A stretch of DNA of 28,764 bases from an uncultured Collinsella sp. (GCA_900543515.1 UQRW01000027.1:1-28764), one strand, 5' to 3'. Numbered from the stretch's first letter, positions 14,326 through 22,741 are shown. Notes: generated by a model from the sequence alone, not told the origin. Numbers and translations are program-made.

Positions 14326-15306
14326 CTAGACCGTCTGAAGCTTCTCGACCTCGTCGAGGTTCTCGGTCAGACGCGCAGCAAACGTCGAAAGCGGATGCGG
14401 ATGCGTATCGAACTCGTAAGCCGTCTCGGTGGAATGGATCACGGTACCGACGCCGGCATCGGTCAGCAGCTCCAGCAGCAGCGAATGCGGCGTGGTGCCG
14501 TTGATGATGTGAGCACGAAATACGCCGCCGGCAAGCGCATCGACGGCCGCGCGCAGTTTGGGAATCATGCCCTTATCGACCTCGCCGCCGTAGAGCATCT
14601 CGTTAACCTCGTCGAGCGTTAGGTTGGAGATAAGCGAGTCCTTGTCGCTAAAGTCCTTGTACAGGCCATCGACATCGGTCAAAAAGATCGCCTTATGCGC
14701 GTGGAGCGCCGCAGCAACGGCACCGGCGGCGGTATCGGCGTTGATGTTGAAGAAACCGCCGTCCTCCCCCGCCGCGACGGTTGCGATGACGGGGATGTAC
14801 TCGCTGTCGAGTAAGCGCTCGATATAGTCGGTGTTGACGTGCGTCACTTTGCCCACGCGACCGAGCTCGGGGTCGAGCGGCTCGGCGATGAGCGTGCCGG
14901 CATCGCTGCCCGACACGCCCACGGCCAGGTTGCCGTGGTGGTTGATGGCAGCAACCAGCTCCTGGTTGACCTTGCCGCCCAGCACCTCGCGCACGATATC
15001 CATAGTCGCCGGCGTGGTCACGCGCTGGCCGTTCTTAAACTCGACGGGAATATCGTAATGGCTCAGCGCCTCGTTGATAGCCTTGCCGCCGCCGTGCACG
15101 ATGACGGGGCGCATACCGATGATCTTGAGCAAAACGATGTCGCTCATCACGTCGCGGCGCAGCTGCTCATCAACCATGGCGGCTCCGCCATATTTGATAA
15201 CAACCGTCTTGCCGGTCAGGTTCTTAATCCACGGCAGCGCTTCGAACAGCAGCTGCGCGGTTGCTTCGTTGGATTCGCTCGAACGACAATCGCGTGCGAA
15301 TTTCAT
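14326..15306 (-). CDS. argB: Acetylglutamate kinase
   Basis: Phosphorylates N-acetylglutamate, often the arginine-inhibited step. The 326-residue amino-acid-kinase fold has KTVVIKYGGAAM (33-44), VIVHGGGKAINEAL with the Gly-rich loop, FKNGQRVT, and the C-terminal INGTTPHSLLLELLTDAGVG. It has an N-terminal helix before the core, as in hexameric arginine-sensitive enzymes. It also carries an extra C-terminal tail of about 30 residues (YEFDTHPHPLSTFAARL and on), so it is longer than usual. The start at 15306 has GAGGCAG upstream. Confidence 0.94.
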   Translation of the reverse strand: MKFARDCRSSESNEATAQLLFEALPWIKNLTGKTVVIKYGGAAMVDEQLRRDVMSDIVLLKIIGMRPVIVHGGGKAINEALSHYDIPVEFKNGQRVTTPATMDIVREVLGGKVNQELVAAINHHGNLAVGVSGSDAGTLIAEPLDPELGRVGKVTHVNTDYIERLLDSEYIPVIATVAAGEDGGFFNINADTAAGAVAAALHAHKAIFLTDVDGLYKDFSDKDSLISNLTLDEVNEMLYGGEVDKGMIPKLRAAVDALAGGVFRAHIINGTTPHSLLLELLTDAGVGTVIHSTETAYEFDTHPHPLSTFAARLTENLDEVEKLQTV

Positions 15307-15387
15307 AATCTGCCTCGTCTTTCATATCGTTATCGCGCCGTGCTCCGCTGTCCGCAATCGCGGCAAGATGCGCAGCGTGCCCGGAAT

Positions 15388-16656
15388 CTAGGAACGGTAG
15401 TCGCCGTTGATGGAGATGTACTCATGCGTGAGGTCGCAGGTCCACACGGTCGTTGCCGCGTCGCCTGCGCCCAGGTCGGCCGAGATCACGATCTCTGGCG
15501 CCTCGAAACGTCGTAGAGCCTCGTCCTCGTCAAAGGGAACAGTCAGACCATCGCGACAGACAGGCATGCCCATCATGTCGATGGAAACGTCTTCCTGATT
15601 AAACTTCACGCCGCACTTGCCGAGTGCCATAGCAACGCGACCCCAGTTGCAGTCGTGGCCGGCGATGCAGGTCTTAACGAGCGGCGAGTTGGCAACGGCA
15701 CGGGCGGCGATATCGGCTTCCTCGTCGTTCACGGCGCCGGTAACGTTGACCGTAACAAGCTTGGATGCGCCCTCACCATCGGCGGCGATATTGCGCGCCA
15801 GGCTCTCGCACACCTCGTGCACAGCAAATGCCAACTCGTCAAAGGCATCGGAGCCCTCAACGATAGGCTCGACATCTGCGGCAGCGGCGCCGGAGGCAAG
15901 CATGATGCAGGTGTCGTTGGTCGAGGTGTCGGAATCGACCGTTACCTTGTTGAAGGTCTGTTTGACGGTCGAGAGCAGCAGGGCATGAAGTGCCGCAGGC
16001 TCGACGGGGGCATCGGTGGTGATAACTGCGATCATGGTGGCCATGTTGGGCATGATCATGCCCGAGCCCTTGCACATTCCGCCTACCGTATAGACATTGC
16101 CCGCATGACCCGCAGCCTCACTGACGTAGGACACGGCGTACTCCTTGGAGTGCGTGTCGGTCGTCATGATGGCGCGAGCGGCATCGGCGCCACCGTGAGC
16201 GGAGAGCGCCTCGTAGGCAGCAGGAATGGCAGTCTCAAATGTGTCGATGGGCAGAATCTGTCCAATCACGCCTGTGGATGCAACTAGGATCTGCTGGGAT
16301 TCACAGCCGATGACCTGCGACGCGATGTTGCAGGTCTCGCGCGCGCATGCAAGGCCGGTCTCACCCGTGGCGGCGTTGGCATTGCCAGAGTTGATCGAAA
16401 CGCCGGCGATGATACCGTAGCCCTTGTCGGCACCGCCCAGGTTGGCACGGCTCACCTGCACGGGCGCCGCGCAAAAGCGATTGGTGGTAAACACGCCGGC
16501 ACCGGGACAGGGTTTATCGGGCACGACGAACGCGTAATCCAGACGCTCGGGGTTCTTGCGGAACCCAGCGTGGATGCCTGCAGCCTTAAAACCAGCCGCA
16601 GCCGTAACGCCACCCTCGACGGCGCGAATCTTGATATCAAACAGCTCGGTATTCAT
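15388..16656 (-). CDS. argJ: Bifunctional glutamate N-acetyltransferase / ornithine acetyltransferase
   Basis: Transfers the acetyl group from N-acetylornithine to glutamate, releasing ornithine and recycling acetyl. The proenzyme cleaves itself; the site is in PNMATMIAVI, with Thr207 becoming the N-terminal nucleophile of the beta chain. STGVIG (127-132), KGSGMIMPNMATM (196-208) and the C-terminal THEYISINGDYRS match the family, as does the 422-residue length. The start at 16656 has AGGAG about 11 bases upstream. A 134-base gap separates it from argC, the longest in the operon. No clear promoter is seen in that gap. Confidence 0.95.
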   Translation of the reverse strand: MNTELFDIKIRAVEGGVTAAAGFKAAGIHAGFRKNPERLDYAFVVPDKPCPGAGVFTTNRFCAAPVQVSRANLGGADKGYGIIAGVSINSGNANAATGETGLACARETCNIASQVIGCESQQILVASTGVIGQILPIDTFETAIPAAYEALSAHGGADAARAIMTTDTHSKEYAVSYVSEAAGHAGNVYTVGGMCKGSGMIMPNMATMIAVITTDAPVEPAALHALLLSTVKQTFNKVTVDSDTSTNDTCIMLASGAAAADVEPIVEGSDAFDELAFAVHEVCESLARNIAADGEGASKLVTVNVTGAVNDEEADIAARAVANSPLVKTCIAGHDCNWGRVAMALGKCGVKFNQEDVSIDMMGMPVCRDGLTVPFDEDEALRRFEAPEIVISADLGAGDAATTVWTCDLTHEYISINGDYRS

Positions 16657-16790
16657 CGTCTTTATGACTCCTTATGTCAAACAAAAAACGGACATCGGTT
16701 GGTGCGCCATGCCAGTCGCAATCATGAGACCGGCTTAAGAGTGGCGCCCCACTCGATGCCCGACTACCAAATCGTTAACAATCGAATGTG

Positions 16791-17861
16791 CTACACCGGG
16801 CACGCCACTGTGGGCAAGCCTCGTCGCTCGTCAAAGCCAAAGACGATATTGGCGCACTGGACTGCTTGGCCCGCAGCGCCCTTGCACAGATTGTCGATGG
16901 CGCCCGTCGCCACCAGCACGCCCGCGCGCTTGTTGAGCGCGAGGCCAATCTGGGCGGCGTTGGTGCCGACGACCGAAGCCGTCTTGGGCTGCTGACCGGC
17001 ATCGAGCACGCGCACGAAGGTGCGACCAGCGTAGAACTGCTTGTAATAGTCGACAACGTCCTCAAGGGTCAAGGTATCGATAGCCTGCGGCGTAAGCGGC
17101 ATCGTCACCGTGGAGAGCAGGCCGCGCTTGAGCGGTGCCAGATGCGGGGTAAAGACGACGCGATCGGTTAAGCCAAGGATTTGCTCAATCTCGGGCGTGT
17201 GGCGATGTTTACCCACGCCATAGGCTTCTAGGTTCTCGTCCGCACTGCAAAAGTGGGTGCGGGCGTTGCAGGACTTGCCGGCACCCGTCACACCGCTGAT
17301 GGCATCGACGATCACAGGGCCACTCTGGGCAACCCAGCCGGCACGCTCGGCAGGAGCGGCAGCAAGGCTCGTTGCGGTGGGATAGCAGCCGGCGCAGGCG
17401 ACCAGCACGGACTTGCCGTCAGCATAATCGGATGCGGCGGTCTCCAAGTCCTGGCAGAACAGCTCGGGCAGGCCAAAAGCGCGGGTCTTGAGCAGCTCGG
17501 GGCTCGTGTGCTCGGCGGCATACCATGTCTCAAAGACGGACGCGTCGCTCAGACGGTAATCGGCCGAAAGATCAAAGCAGGAGACGCCAGATGCAAGCAG
17601 TGCGGGCACCTGTGCCATGGCAGCCGTGTGCGGCACGGCCAAAAAGACCGCGTCGCAGCTCTTGAGCTCGGGGGCGTCATGCGTGGTGAAAACCAGGTCG
17701 CTCACGCCAGCAAAGCTCGGATACGCCGCGGACAGCGGCTGGCCGGCATCGGCGTTGGACGTAATGGCAACAAGTTCAAACTCGGGATGGCCAAGCACGA
17801 GGCGAATGAGCTCGGCTCCGGCATATCCAGCCGCGCCGACGATTCCAACCTTCAAAGACAT
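16791..17861 (-). CDS. argC: N-acetyl-gamma-glutamyl-phosphate reductase
   Basis: NADPH-dependent reduction of acetylglutamyl phosphate to the semialdehyde. The 356-residue product starts with the dinucleotide-binding loop VGIVGAAGYAGAEL (5-18). The catalytic Cys159 is in VACAGCYPTA, and the conserved histidines are in GKHRHTPEIEQ (218-227). The C-terminal AIDNLCKGAAGQAVQ is diagnostic. It is the first gene of argC-argJ-argB-argD, which together make ornithine from acetylglutamate. A candidate ArgR-type operator lies about 86-115 bases upstream of the start. Confidence 0.95.
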   Translation of the reverse strand: MSLKVGIVGAAGYAGAELIRLVLGHPEFELVAITSNADAGQPLSAAYPSFAGVSDLVFTTHDAPELKSCDAVFLAVPHTAAMAQVPALLASGVSCFDLSADYRLSDASVFETWYAAEHTSPELLKTRAFGLPELFCQDLETAASDYADGKSVLVACAGCYPTATSLAAAPAERAGWVAQSGPVIVDAISGVTGAGKSCNARTHFCSADENLEAYGVGKHRHTPEIEQILGLTDRVVFTPHLAPLKRGLLSTVTMPLTPQAIDTLTLEDVVDYYKQFYAGRTFVRVLDAGQQPKTASVVGTNAAQIGLALNKRAGVLVATGAIDNLCKGAAGQAVQCANIVFGFDERRGLPTVACPV

Positions 17862-17946
17862 ATCAGACTCCTTGTCTGCGATTTATGCACCGATGCGCAT
17901 TTCTCAGCAGTCGTTATGAGGTGGGTTGAAACTTTAGCACCAAAAG

Positions 17947-17983
17947 ATGCATGAACACGTAAATGGCTTGTATGTTCATGCAT
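17947..17983. promoter_or_regulatory. Candidate ArgR-type operator upstream of argC
   Basis: Perfect inverted repeat ATGCATGAACA-15-TGTTCATGCAT. The right half lies in TGTATGTTCATGCA (17969-17982), which matches the ARG-box pattern TGAATnnnnATTCA at 8 of 10 fixed positions. The left half gives a poorer box in the opposite orientation. Position and symmetry fit arginine-dependent repression of the arg operon. Confidence 0.5.
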
Positions 17984-18028
17984 TGAAACATTCCCGACAC
18001 ATTCGCTTGAAGGAATTGACAAATTGAG

Positions 18029-18080
18029 CGGGCCCCGTATCGACCGGCACTCCTTACGGCGCCGGGCAACACGGGGCCCG
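18029..18080. repeat. GC-rich two-tier hairpin between PNPOx gene and argC
   Basis: The outer 10-bp arms are CGGGCCCCGT and ACGGGGCCCG. The inner 5-bp arms are CCGGC (18044-18048) and GCCGG (18061-18065), separated from the outer arms by an internal loop. It lies 39 bases after the stop of the upstream gene. The minus-strand 3' flank CTCAATTTGTC is not a U-run. It may still end the riboflavin-operon transcript. Confidence 0.6.
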
Positions 18081-18118
18081 TCCATGCGAAAACTAAGTTG
18101 TTAGGATGAGCCAGCTGG

Positions 18119-18529
18119 CTAGAGCTCGACCGGCACCCATTCGTCGTGATTGCAGATAAAAGCCTCAGGATCCTCGACGCTAAAGAAGACGAGCGTGGGG
18201 TCGTTAGGACCCTCATAGTGCTCGCCCAGGCGCTCTAGATGCTTCCACCCGGCTTCGCGCATTTCGTCTAAAGCCCGGTCATCCAAGCCGGCACGCCCGC
18301 GCAAGATGAGCCAGCCATGGCCCGGCCACCAACTCGTGGCCTCAAAGCGTTGGTTTTGCAGCAGCTCCTGCCACACATCTTTAGTGCGCGCTGTCACAAA
18401 CCACAGCTTGCCGTCCTGAATCTGTGCAAACGAGAACGGACGCACATGTGGCTGCCCGTCCACGCTCGTCGCCAGATACCACGCCGGCACCGACGTCAGA
18501 TACTCCAAAACCGTATTCAATCCGTCCAC
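18119..18529 (-). CDS. PNPOx-like FMN split-barrel family protein (second copy)
   Basis: The 136-residue protein belongs to the pyridoxamine 5'-phosphate oxidase-like fold. The block PAWYLATSVDGQPHVRPFSF followed by DGKLWFVTARTKDVWQEL is typical of the small uncharacterised members (COG5015-like). Such proteins usually bind FMN or a related flavin, but the substrate is unknown. It is clearly paralogous to the neighbour at 18574-19020: PAWYLAT, RPFSFA, GKLWF and KDVW all recur in order. The start is GTG at 18529 with AGGAGG five bases upstream. It appears to be the last gene of the riboflavin-transport run, with 44 bases and no terminator before it. Confidence 0.82.
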   Translation of the reverse strand: MDGLNTVLEYLTSVPAWYLATSVDGQPHVRPFSFAQIQDGKLWFVTARTKDVWQELLQNQRFEATSWWPGHGWLILRGRAGLDDRALDEMREAGWKHLERLGEHYEGPNDPTLVFFSVEDPEAFICNHDEWVPVEL

Positions 18530-18573
18530 GTTTCCTCCTGTACTAGCTAGTTTGGGAGCCTGGATCGTGCGAG

Positions 18574-19020
18574 CTAGAGCTCCAGGCGCTCCTCGCTGCC
18601 GTCGATATCGCAGAACCGCGCGGCAATGTTGCGGACCGAAAAGAACGCAAGGCGGCCGTCGTTGGCACTCTCGTGTTCCTCGCCAATGCCCACCATGTGC
18701 TTAAAACCCGCTTGACGCACCTTGTCGCTCGCAACTGCGTCGTCCTCAAGTGCGGCTTCGCCGGTCAATACGATCCAACATTCCCCCGGCTTCCAGCCCG
18801 ATACCTCAAACTTGGGATTCGCACTCAGCTCCGCCCACACGTCCTTGTCGCGCGACGTGCAAAACCACAACTTACCGTCATCGACCATGGCAAACGAAAA
18901 CGGCCTCACGCGAGGCTGATGCCCGTCCGTCACATCGGTCGTGGCTAGATACCACGCCGGAATGCGCCTGAGATACGAACAGGCGCGCTCAAGCTGAGCC
19001 GTGCGGTCGTTGTCGGTCAT
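18574..19020 (-). CDS. PNPOx-like FMN split-barrel family protein (first copy)
   Basis: 148 residues with the same plan as its neighbour. IPAWYLATTDVTDGHQPRV leads into RPFSFAMVDDGKLWFCTSRD, with GWKPGECWIVLTGEAAL in the middle and a variable C-terminus. Family members bind flavin; the reaction is not known. The start at 19020 has AAGGGG five bases upstream. It lies 30 bases after the ecfT stop with no terminator between, so it probably shares the FMN-riboswitch-controlled transcript. The two copies differ throughout, so the duplication is not recent. Confidence 0.82.
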   Translation of the reverse strand: MTDNDRTAQLERACSYLRRIPAWYLATTDVTDGHQPRVRPFSFAMVDDGKLWFCTSRDKDVWAELSANPKFEVSGWKPGECWIVLTGEAALEDDAVASDKVRQAGFKHMVGIGEEHESANDGRLAFFSVRNIAARFCDIDGSEERLEL

Positions 19021-19050
19021 AGGGACCCCTTTCTTGCGCTCGAATCGCGC

Positions 19051-19851
19051 CTAAACAAGTTGAAGGTTGATGACGATGACGCAGATGAGCAGCAACGCCG
19101 TCACCACCGCCGCCAACGCATCGCCGCGGCCAAATGCAAGCGCATGCAGGCGCGTGCGGCCCTGCTCGCCGTGATAGCAGCGTGCATCCATGGCGGCAGA
19201 CAGCGTCTCGGCATGGCGGAACACGCCCGTGAACAGCGGAATCGCCACACTGCCGAGCATACGCACGCCGCCGAGCGGACCGCCCGTCACGCGCGCGCCG
19301 CGGCTTGCCTGTGCATCGGCCGTCTGCTTCATCTCGGTGGCAAACTGCGGCATAAAGCGTAGCGCGATACCCATGATCATGCCGAGCTCGTGCGCAGGAA
19401 GTCCCACACGCGCAAACGGCGCGAGCAGGCGCTCAAAGCCCGCGGTGAGGTCGAGCGTCGGCGTGGTGAGTGTAATGGCGCTCATGCCGGCCATCATCAA
19501 CGTCAGGCGGCACGCCATAAAGGCGGCAGAACGCAGTGAGCCCTCGCTTATCTGCAGAAAGCCGAGCTGCCACAGGATGCGCCCACTCTGATCGGTAAAC
19601 AAGTTGAGCACCGCGACCACGACGACGATTGCCAGCAGCGGCGCCATCGACGACAGAACGCGACGAACCGGCACCCGAGACACGGCATAGGTCAGCACAA
19701 CGAAAATTGCGACCGGGGCCAGTCCGCGGAAGCTGCTGACTGTGAGCGTCGTGATCAGAAACACAAAGCCCAGGAGCAACTTAGTTCGCGGGTCCAGGCG
19801 GTGAATCGCACTATCGCCGGGATAGTAGCTGCCAAACGAAAACGCCTCCAT
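19051..19851 (-). CDS. ecfT: ECF transporter transmembrane subunit EcfT
   Basis: Membrane scaffold that couples the ATPases to the substrate-binding S-component. The 266-residue protein has about five hydrophobic segments (roughly 25-60, 68-88, 108-128, 150-165 and 245-265). The two cytoplasmic coupling motifs have the expected Ala-x-Arg-Gly character: ADAQASRGA (178-186) and AMDARCYHG (220-228). It starts at 19851, where its ATG overlaps the TAA of the ATPase gene by one base (TAATG), so translation is coupled. Confidence 0.92.
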   Translation of the reverse strand: MEAFSFGSYYPGDSAIHRLDPRTKLLLGFVFLITTLTVSSFRGLAPVAIFVVLTYAVSRVPVRRVLSSMAPLLAIVVVVAVLNLFTDQSGRILWQLGFLQISEGSLRSAAFMACRLTLMMAGMSAITLTTPTLDLTAGFERLLAPFARVGLPAHELGMIMGIALRFMPQFATEMKQTADAQASRGARVTGGPLGGVRMLGSVAIPLFTGVFRHAETLSAAMDARCYHGEQGRTRLHALAFGRGDALAAVVTALLLICVIVINLQLV

Positions 19852-21755
19852 TAGCAGCCCTCCTCTCGCGCGACCGTCTTGGATTTAGCAATGTCCGCGA
19901 CGTTAGAAGGACCGCCCGAGCGACCGATTAGCAGGTCCACCAACTCGCCTGCCAGCGACTCAACCGTATAGAGCCCGCCGCGACGCAGCGGCACGCCCAC
20001 CTCCGTAAGCGCCAGCGCCATACGCTGGGCGGCGGGAACGCCCAAGCCGATTGATTTAAGCTCATCGGCATGCGCAAAAACCTGAGCGGGCGTGCCCTCG
20101 GCAAACACCGCGCCTTCGTTCATTACGACGATGCGGTCGCAGCAATTGGCCAGGTCATCCATGCTGTGCGAAACCATGACAACAGTCAGGCCCTCGCGAT
20201 GGAGCCGATCGATGAGCCCTAGGAGATCCCTGCGGGCAGCCGGATCGAGCCCCGCCATGGGTTCATCGAGCACCAGGACTTCGGGCTCCATGGCGAGCAC
20301 GCCGGCGAATGCCACACGCCGTTGCTGACCGCCCGAAAGCTCAAAGGGACTCTTGTCGCCGACCGTGGAAAGATCGAGGCCCACGCGCGAGAGCGATGAC
20401 TCGACACGACGGTCGACTTCATCTTGCGGCAAGCCAAGGTTGTGCGGACCAAACGCCACGTCCTGCGCCACGGTTTCGGCAAACAGCTGACGCTCAGGAT
20501 ACTGAAACACCACGCCGACCTTGGCCTTAACCGCAGTGGCGTCTTTCTTGTTTGATAGGTCGAGCCCCAGCGCGCAAACGCTTCCCTCCTGGGGACGAAT
20601 CAAACCGTTGAGATGCTGGACCAGCGTCGACTTACCCGAACCGGTATGACCTGCCAAACCCAGGAACTCGCCGCGACGCACCGTCAGCGATACATCGCGC
20701 AGCGCCCACGGGCTGCTGGGGTCGTTTCCCCAGAGAGCCTGTTTGTTCGATTTGCCCGCAGTGGCCGAGCGCTTATGCCAGCGGCGGCGCTCGCGCGGAC
20801 TGAGCGAATAACTGTACGAAACACGGGATAGCTCGATGACGGGCTCCGACGCGTTGCCCTCGTTGTCTACCGGAACAGTGCCGTCAGCGATTTCCAACTG
20901 GGATACGGAAGACTGCCCCGCGATGTCTGCCCCACTTCGCTCGGCATAAGCCTGCGCAATCTCGGCGACCATATCCGCCTCACGCACCTGTGCGCAAACG
21001 GGCACGCCCTTCGCACGAAGCGACCTGCCCAGACAGCACGACGCCGGCATATCCAGGTTGAGCTGCGCAAGTTCGTCTGCCCGCGTCAAGATTTCCTCGG
21101 GCTTACCGAGCATGGCAACGCGCCCCGCCCGAAACACCGCGACACGATCGGCCTCGGCGGCCTCTTCCATAAAGTGCGTAATCATCACGATGGTCATGCC
21201 GCGAGCGTGCAACGCGCGGCAAGCCTTCATGAGGCCCTTGCGTCCACGCGGATCGAGCATCGAGGAAGCCTCGTCCAATATGAGCACGCGCGGTTCCATG
21301 GCGAGCACGCCGGCAAGCGCCACGCGCTGCTTTTGGCCGCCCGAAAGCGCATGGGTCTCGTGGCACTCAAAGCCCACCAGGCCCACGCCCTTCAGCGCCT
21401 CGCGTACGCGCTGCGCAATTTGCGCCGATGGCACGCCAAGGTTTTCGGGACCAAACGCAACGTCATCTTCGACAAGCGTTGCCACCAGCTGATCATCGGG
21501 ATTCTGGAATACCATGCCCGCGGTCGAGCGAATGTCGTAGACCAGCTCGGGATCGGACGCATCCATGCCGTTAATGCGCACCGTGCCCGCATCGGGCTGC
21601 AGCAGCGCATTCAGATGCTTGGCAAACGTCGACTTGCCCGACCCATTGCCACCGAGGATGCAGAAAAACTCCCCGTCCTCGATGTTCAGATCGACGCCGT
21701 CGAGCGCCGGTGCGGCACCGTCATAACTAAAGGAAACGCCCCGACACTCAATCAT
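19851..21755 (-). CDS. ECF transporter ATPase, fused EcfA1-EcfA2
   Basis: Energises vitamin uptake by ATP hydrolysis. The 634-residue chain holds two complete ABC ATPase domains. Domain 1 (about 1-230) has Walker A GGNGSGKS (35-42), signature LSGGQ (137-141), Walker B VLILDEASSMLDP (157-169) and switch His in ITHF. Domain 2 (about 305-580) has GHTGSGKS (369-376), LSGGQQRR (473-480), VLVLDEPMAGLDP (493-505) and VSHS. A linker of about 70 residues plus a basic insertion (RERRRWHKR, 321-329) separates them. In most Firmicutes these are two genes. All catalytic residues are intact. The ATG overlaps the ribU stop by four bases (ATGA). Confidence 0.94.
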   Translation of the reverse strand: MIECRGVSFSYDGAAPALDGVDLNIEDGEFFCILGGNGSGKSTFAKHLNALLQPDAGTVRINGMDASDPELVYDIRSTAGMVFQNPDDQLVATLVEDDVAFGPENLGVPSAQIAQRVREALKGVGLVGFECHETHALSGGQKQRVALAGVLAMEPRVLILDEASSMLDPRGRKGLMKACRALHARGMTIVMITHFMEEAAEADRVAVFRAGRVAMLGKPEEILTRADELAQLNLDMPASCCLGRSLRAKGVPVCAQVREADMVAEIAQAYAERSGADIAGQSSVSQLEIADGTVPVDNEGNASEPVIELSRVSYSYSLSPRERRRWHKRSATAGKSNKQALWGNDPSSPWALRDVSLTVRRGEFLGLAGHTGSGKSTLVQHLNGLIRPQEGSVCALGLDLSNKKDATAVKAKVGVVFQYPERQLFAETVAQDVAFGPHNLGLPQDEVDRRVESSLSRVGLDLSTVGDKSPFELSGGQQRRVAFAGVLAMEPEVLVLDEPMAGLDPAARRDLLGLIDRLHREGLTVVMVSHSMDDLANCCDRIVVMNEGAVFAEGTPAQVFAHADELKSIGLGVPAAQRMALALTEVGVPLRRGGLYTVESLAGELVDLLIGRSGGPSNVADIAKSKTVAREEGC

Positions 21756-22342
21756 GCGCGGCCTTTGACCTGGTCCTTTTTAGGCGTGATGAGGTTGGAA
21801 ACCGCCTTGTACACCGCAAGCGTCAATACCGAGTTAAGCACGGTCTTGATAAGGTTGAACGGCAGTACGGCAGGAATCATGAGCGGGGCGATCGCATCGA
21901 CCGAGCCATACCAGAACCATACGCCAATGGTAAGGTTTGCGACCATAGACAGCGCTGTAGCGGCAATGACGCCGAGCACCAGGCCAATCACGGCACCCTT
22001 ATAGGTGTGCATCTTCTGGTAAACGATAGCCGCGGGCAGAATATAGCCCAGCGTGGCAACCAAGTTCATAAGCGCACCGACCCAGTCACCCGTGGTGAGC
22101 GCATGGATAACGATAGCCATAGCGGCAACAGCGGTGCCGGCACTAGGACCGTACGCAAACCCGCACACCATCGCCGGCACCAGCGACGGGTCATACGTCA
22201 AAAACGGCGCCGAAGGAAGGATGGGCAGCTGCACGTACATAAACAGGGCACCCAAGGCGCACATCAGCGCCATGGTAACGAGCTGTTTGGTGCTCCACCT
22301 ATTCGTGTTCTCAAAATGGATATGCTGCGACTGTTCAGACAT
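21752..22342 (-). CDS. ribU: Riboflavin ECF transporter S-component
   Basis: Membrane protein that binds riboflavin for import. The 196-residue product has about six hydrophobic segments. The family features LPILPSAPFLTYDPSLVPAM (39-58) and the C-terminal PFNLIKTVLNSV match RibU. The FMN riboswitch directly upstream supports riboflavin as the substrate. Start choice: the frame is open to an ATG at 22363, but that codon lies in the riboswitch 3' strand. The ATG at 22342 has AGGTGA six bases upstream and is preferred. It is followed by the ATPase gene with an ATGA overlap and by ecfT, forming a complete transporter. Confidence 0.92.
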   Translation of the reverse strand: MSEQSQHIHFENTNRWSTKQLVTMALMCALGALFMYVQLPILPSAPFLTYDPSLVPAMVCGFAYGPSAGTAVAAMAIVIHALTTGDWVGALMNLVATLGYILPAAIVYQKMHTYKGAVIGLVLGVIAATALSMVANLTIGVWFWYGSVDAIAPLMIPAVLPFNLIKTVLNSVLTLAVYKAVSNLITPKKDQVKGRA

Positions 22343-22353
22343 AAGATCACCTG

Positions 22354-22540
22354 CCTCTTTCATCCGGACTCTAACCGTTGGTACTGGAATCTCACCAGTT
22401 CAGCCGGCATGCGAACCAACGCACACACGGGTCGCGGACTCATCGGCTCGGCCGCAGGCGTCTCGCCTGCACCACGGCGCCCCTTTGGCACCGCCCGATT
22501 TACCGCCAGTGGGGAATTTCACCCCGCCCTGAAACAGCAA
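22354..22540 (-). ncRNA. FMN riboswitch (RFN element)
   Basis: On the minus strand the conserved 5' part GGGCGGGGTGAAATTCCC is followed by ACTGGCGGTAAATCGGG (22490s-22531). The conserved 3' part contains CTGGTGAGATTCCAGTACC and ends with AGTCCGGATGAAAGAGG (22354-22370). Both are diagnostic of RFN. The ribU Shine-Dalgarno (AGGTGA) begins just after the 3' strand and no terminator hairpin separates it from ribU. Control is therefore probably at translation initiation: FMN binding would stabilise the closing stem and hide the ribosome site. Confidence 0.97.
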
Positions 22541-22545
22541 TTGCA

Positions 22546-22573
22546 AGTGTAGCACCAGTAGGCTTTCGCGCAA
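22546..22573 (-). promoter_or_regulatory. Promoter of the riboflavin transport operon
   Basis: Minus-strand -35 TTGCGC (22568-22573), a 16-base spacer and -10 TACACT (22546-22551) preceded by TGC, an extended -10. The transcript would start just before the riboswitch. Confidence 0.6.
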
Positions 22574-22741
22574 GTATGCCATGGGTAATTTATGGCGGGG
22601 ACCAGTTACCGCAACAACCACGTTCCCCACCCGTCCCAAAGTAACGCGCCTTTCGCGGCAAAGCCGCGAAACAGCGACCGGGACACGTATCCCCATCAGC
22701 CACGATCTCCGCCCACGCCGACCTCAAGGCCGTAAACGCAG

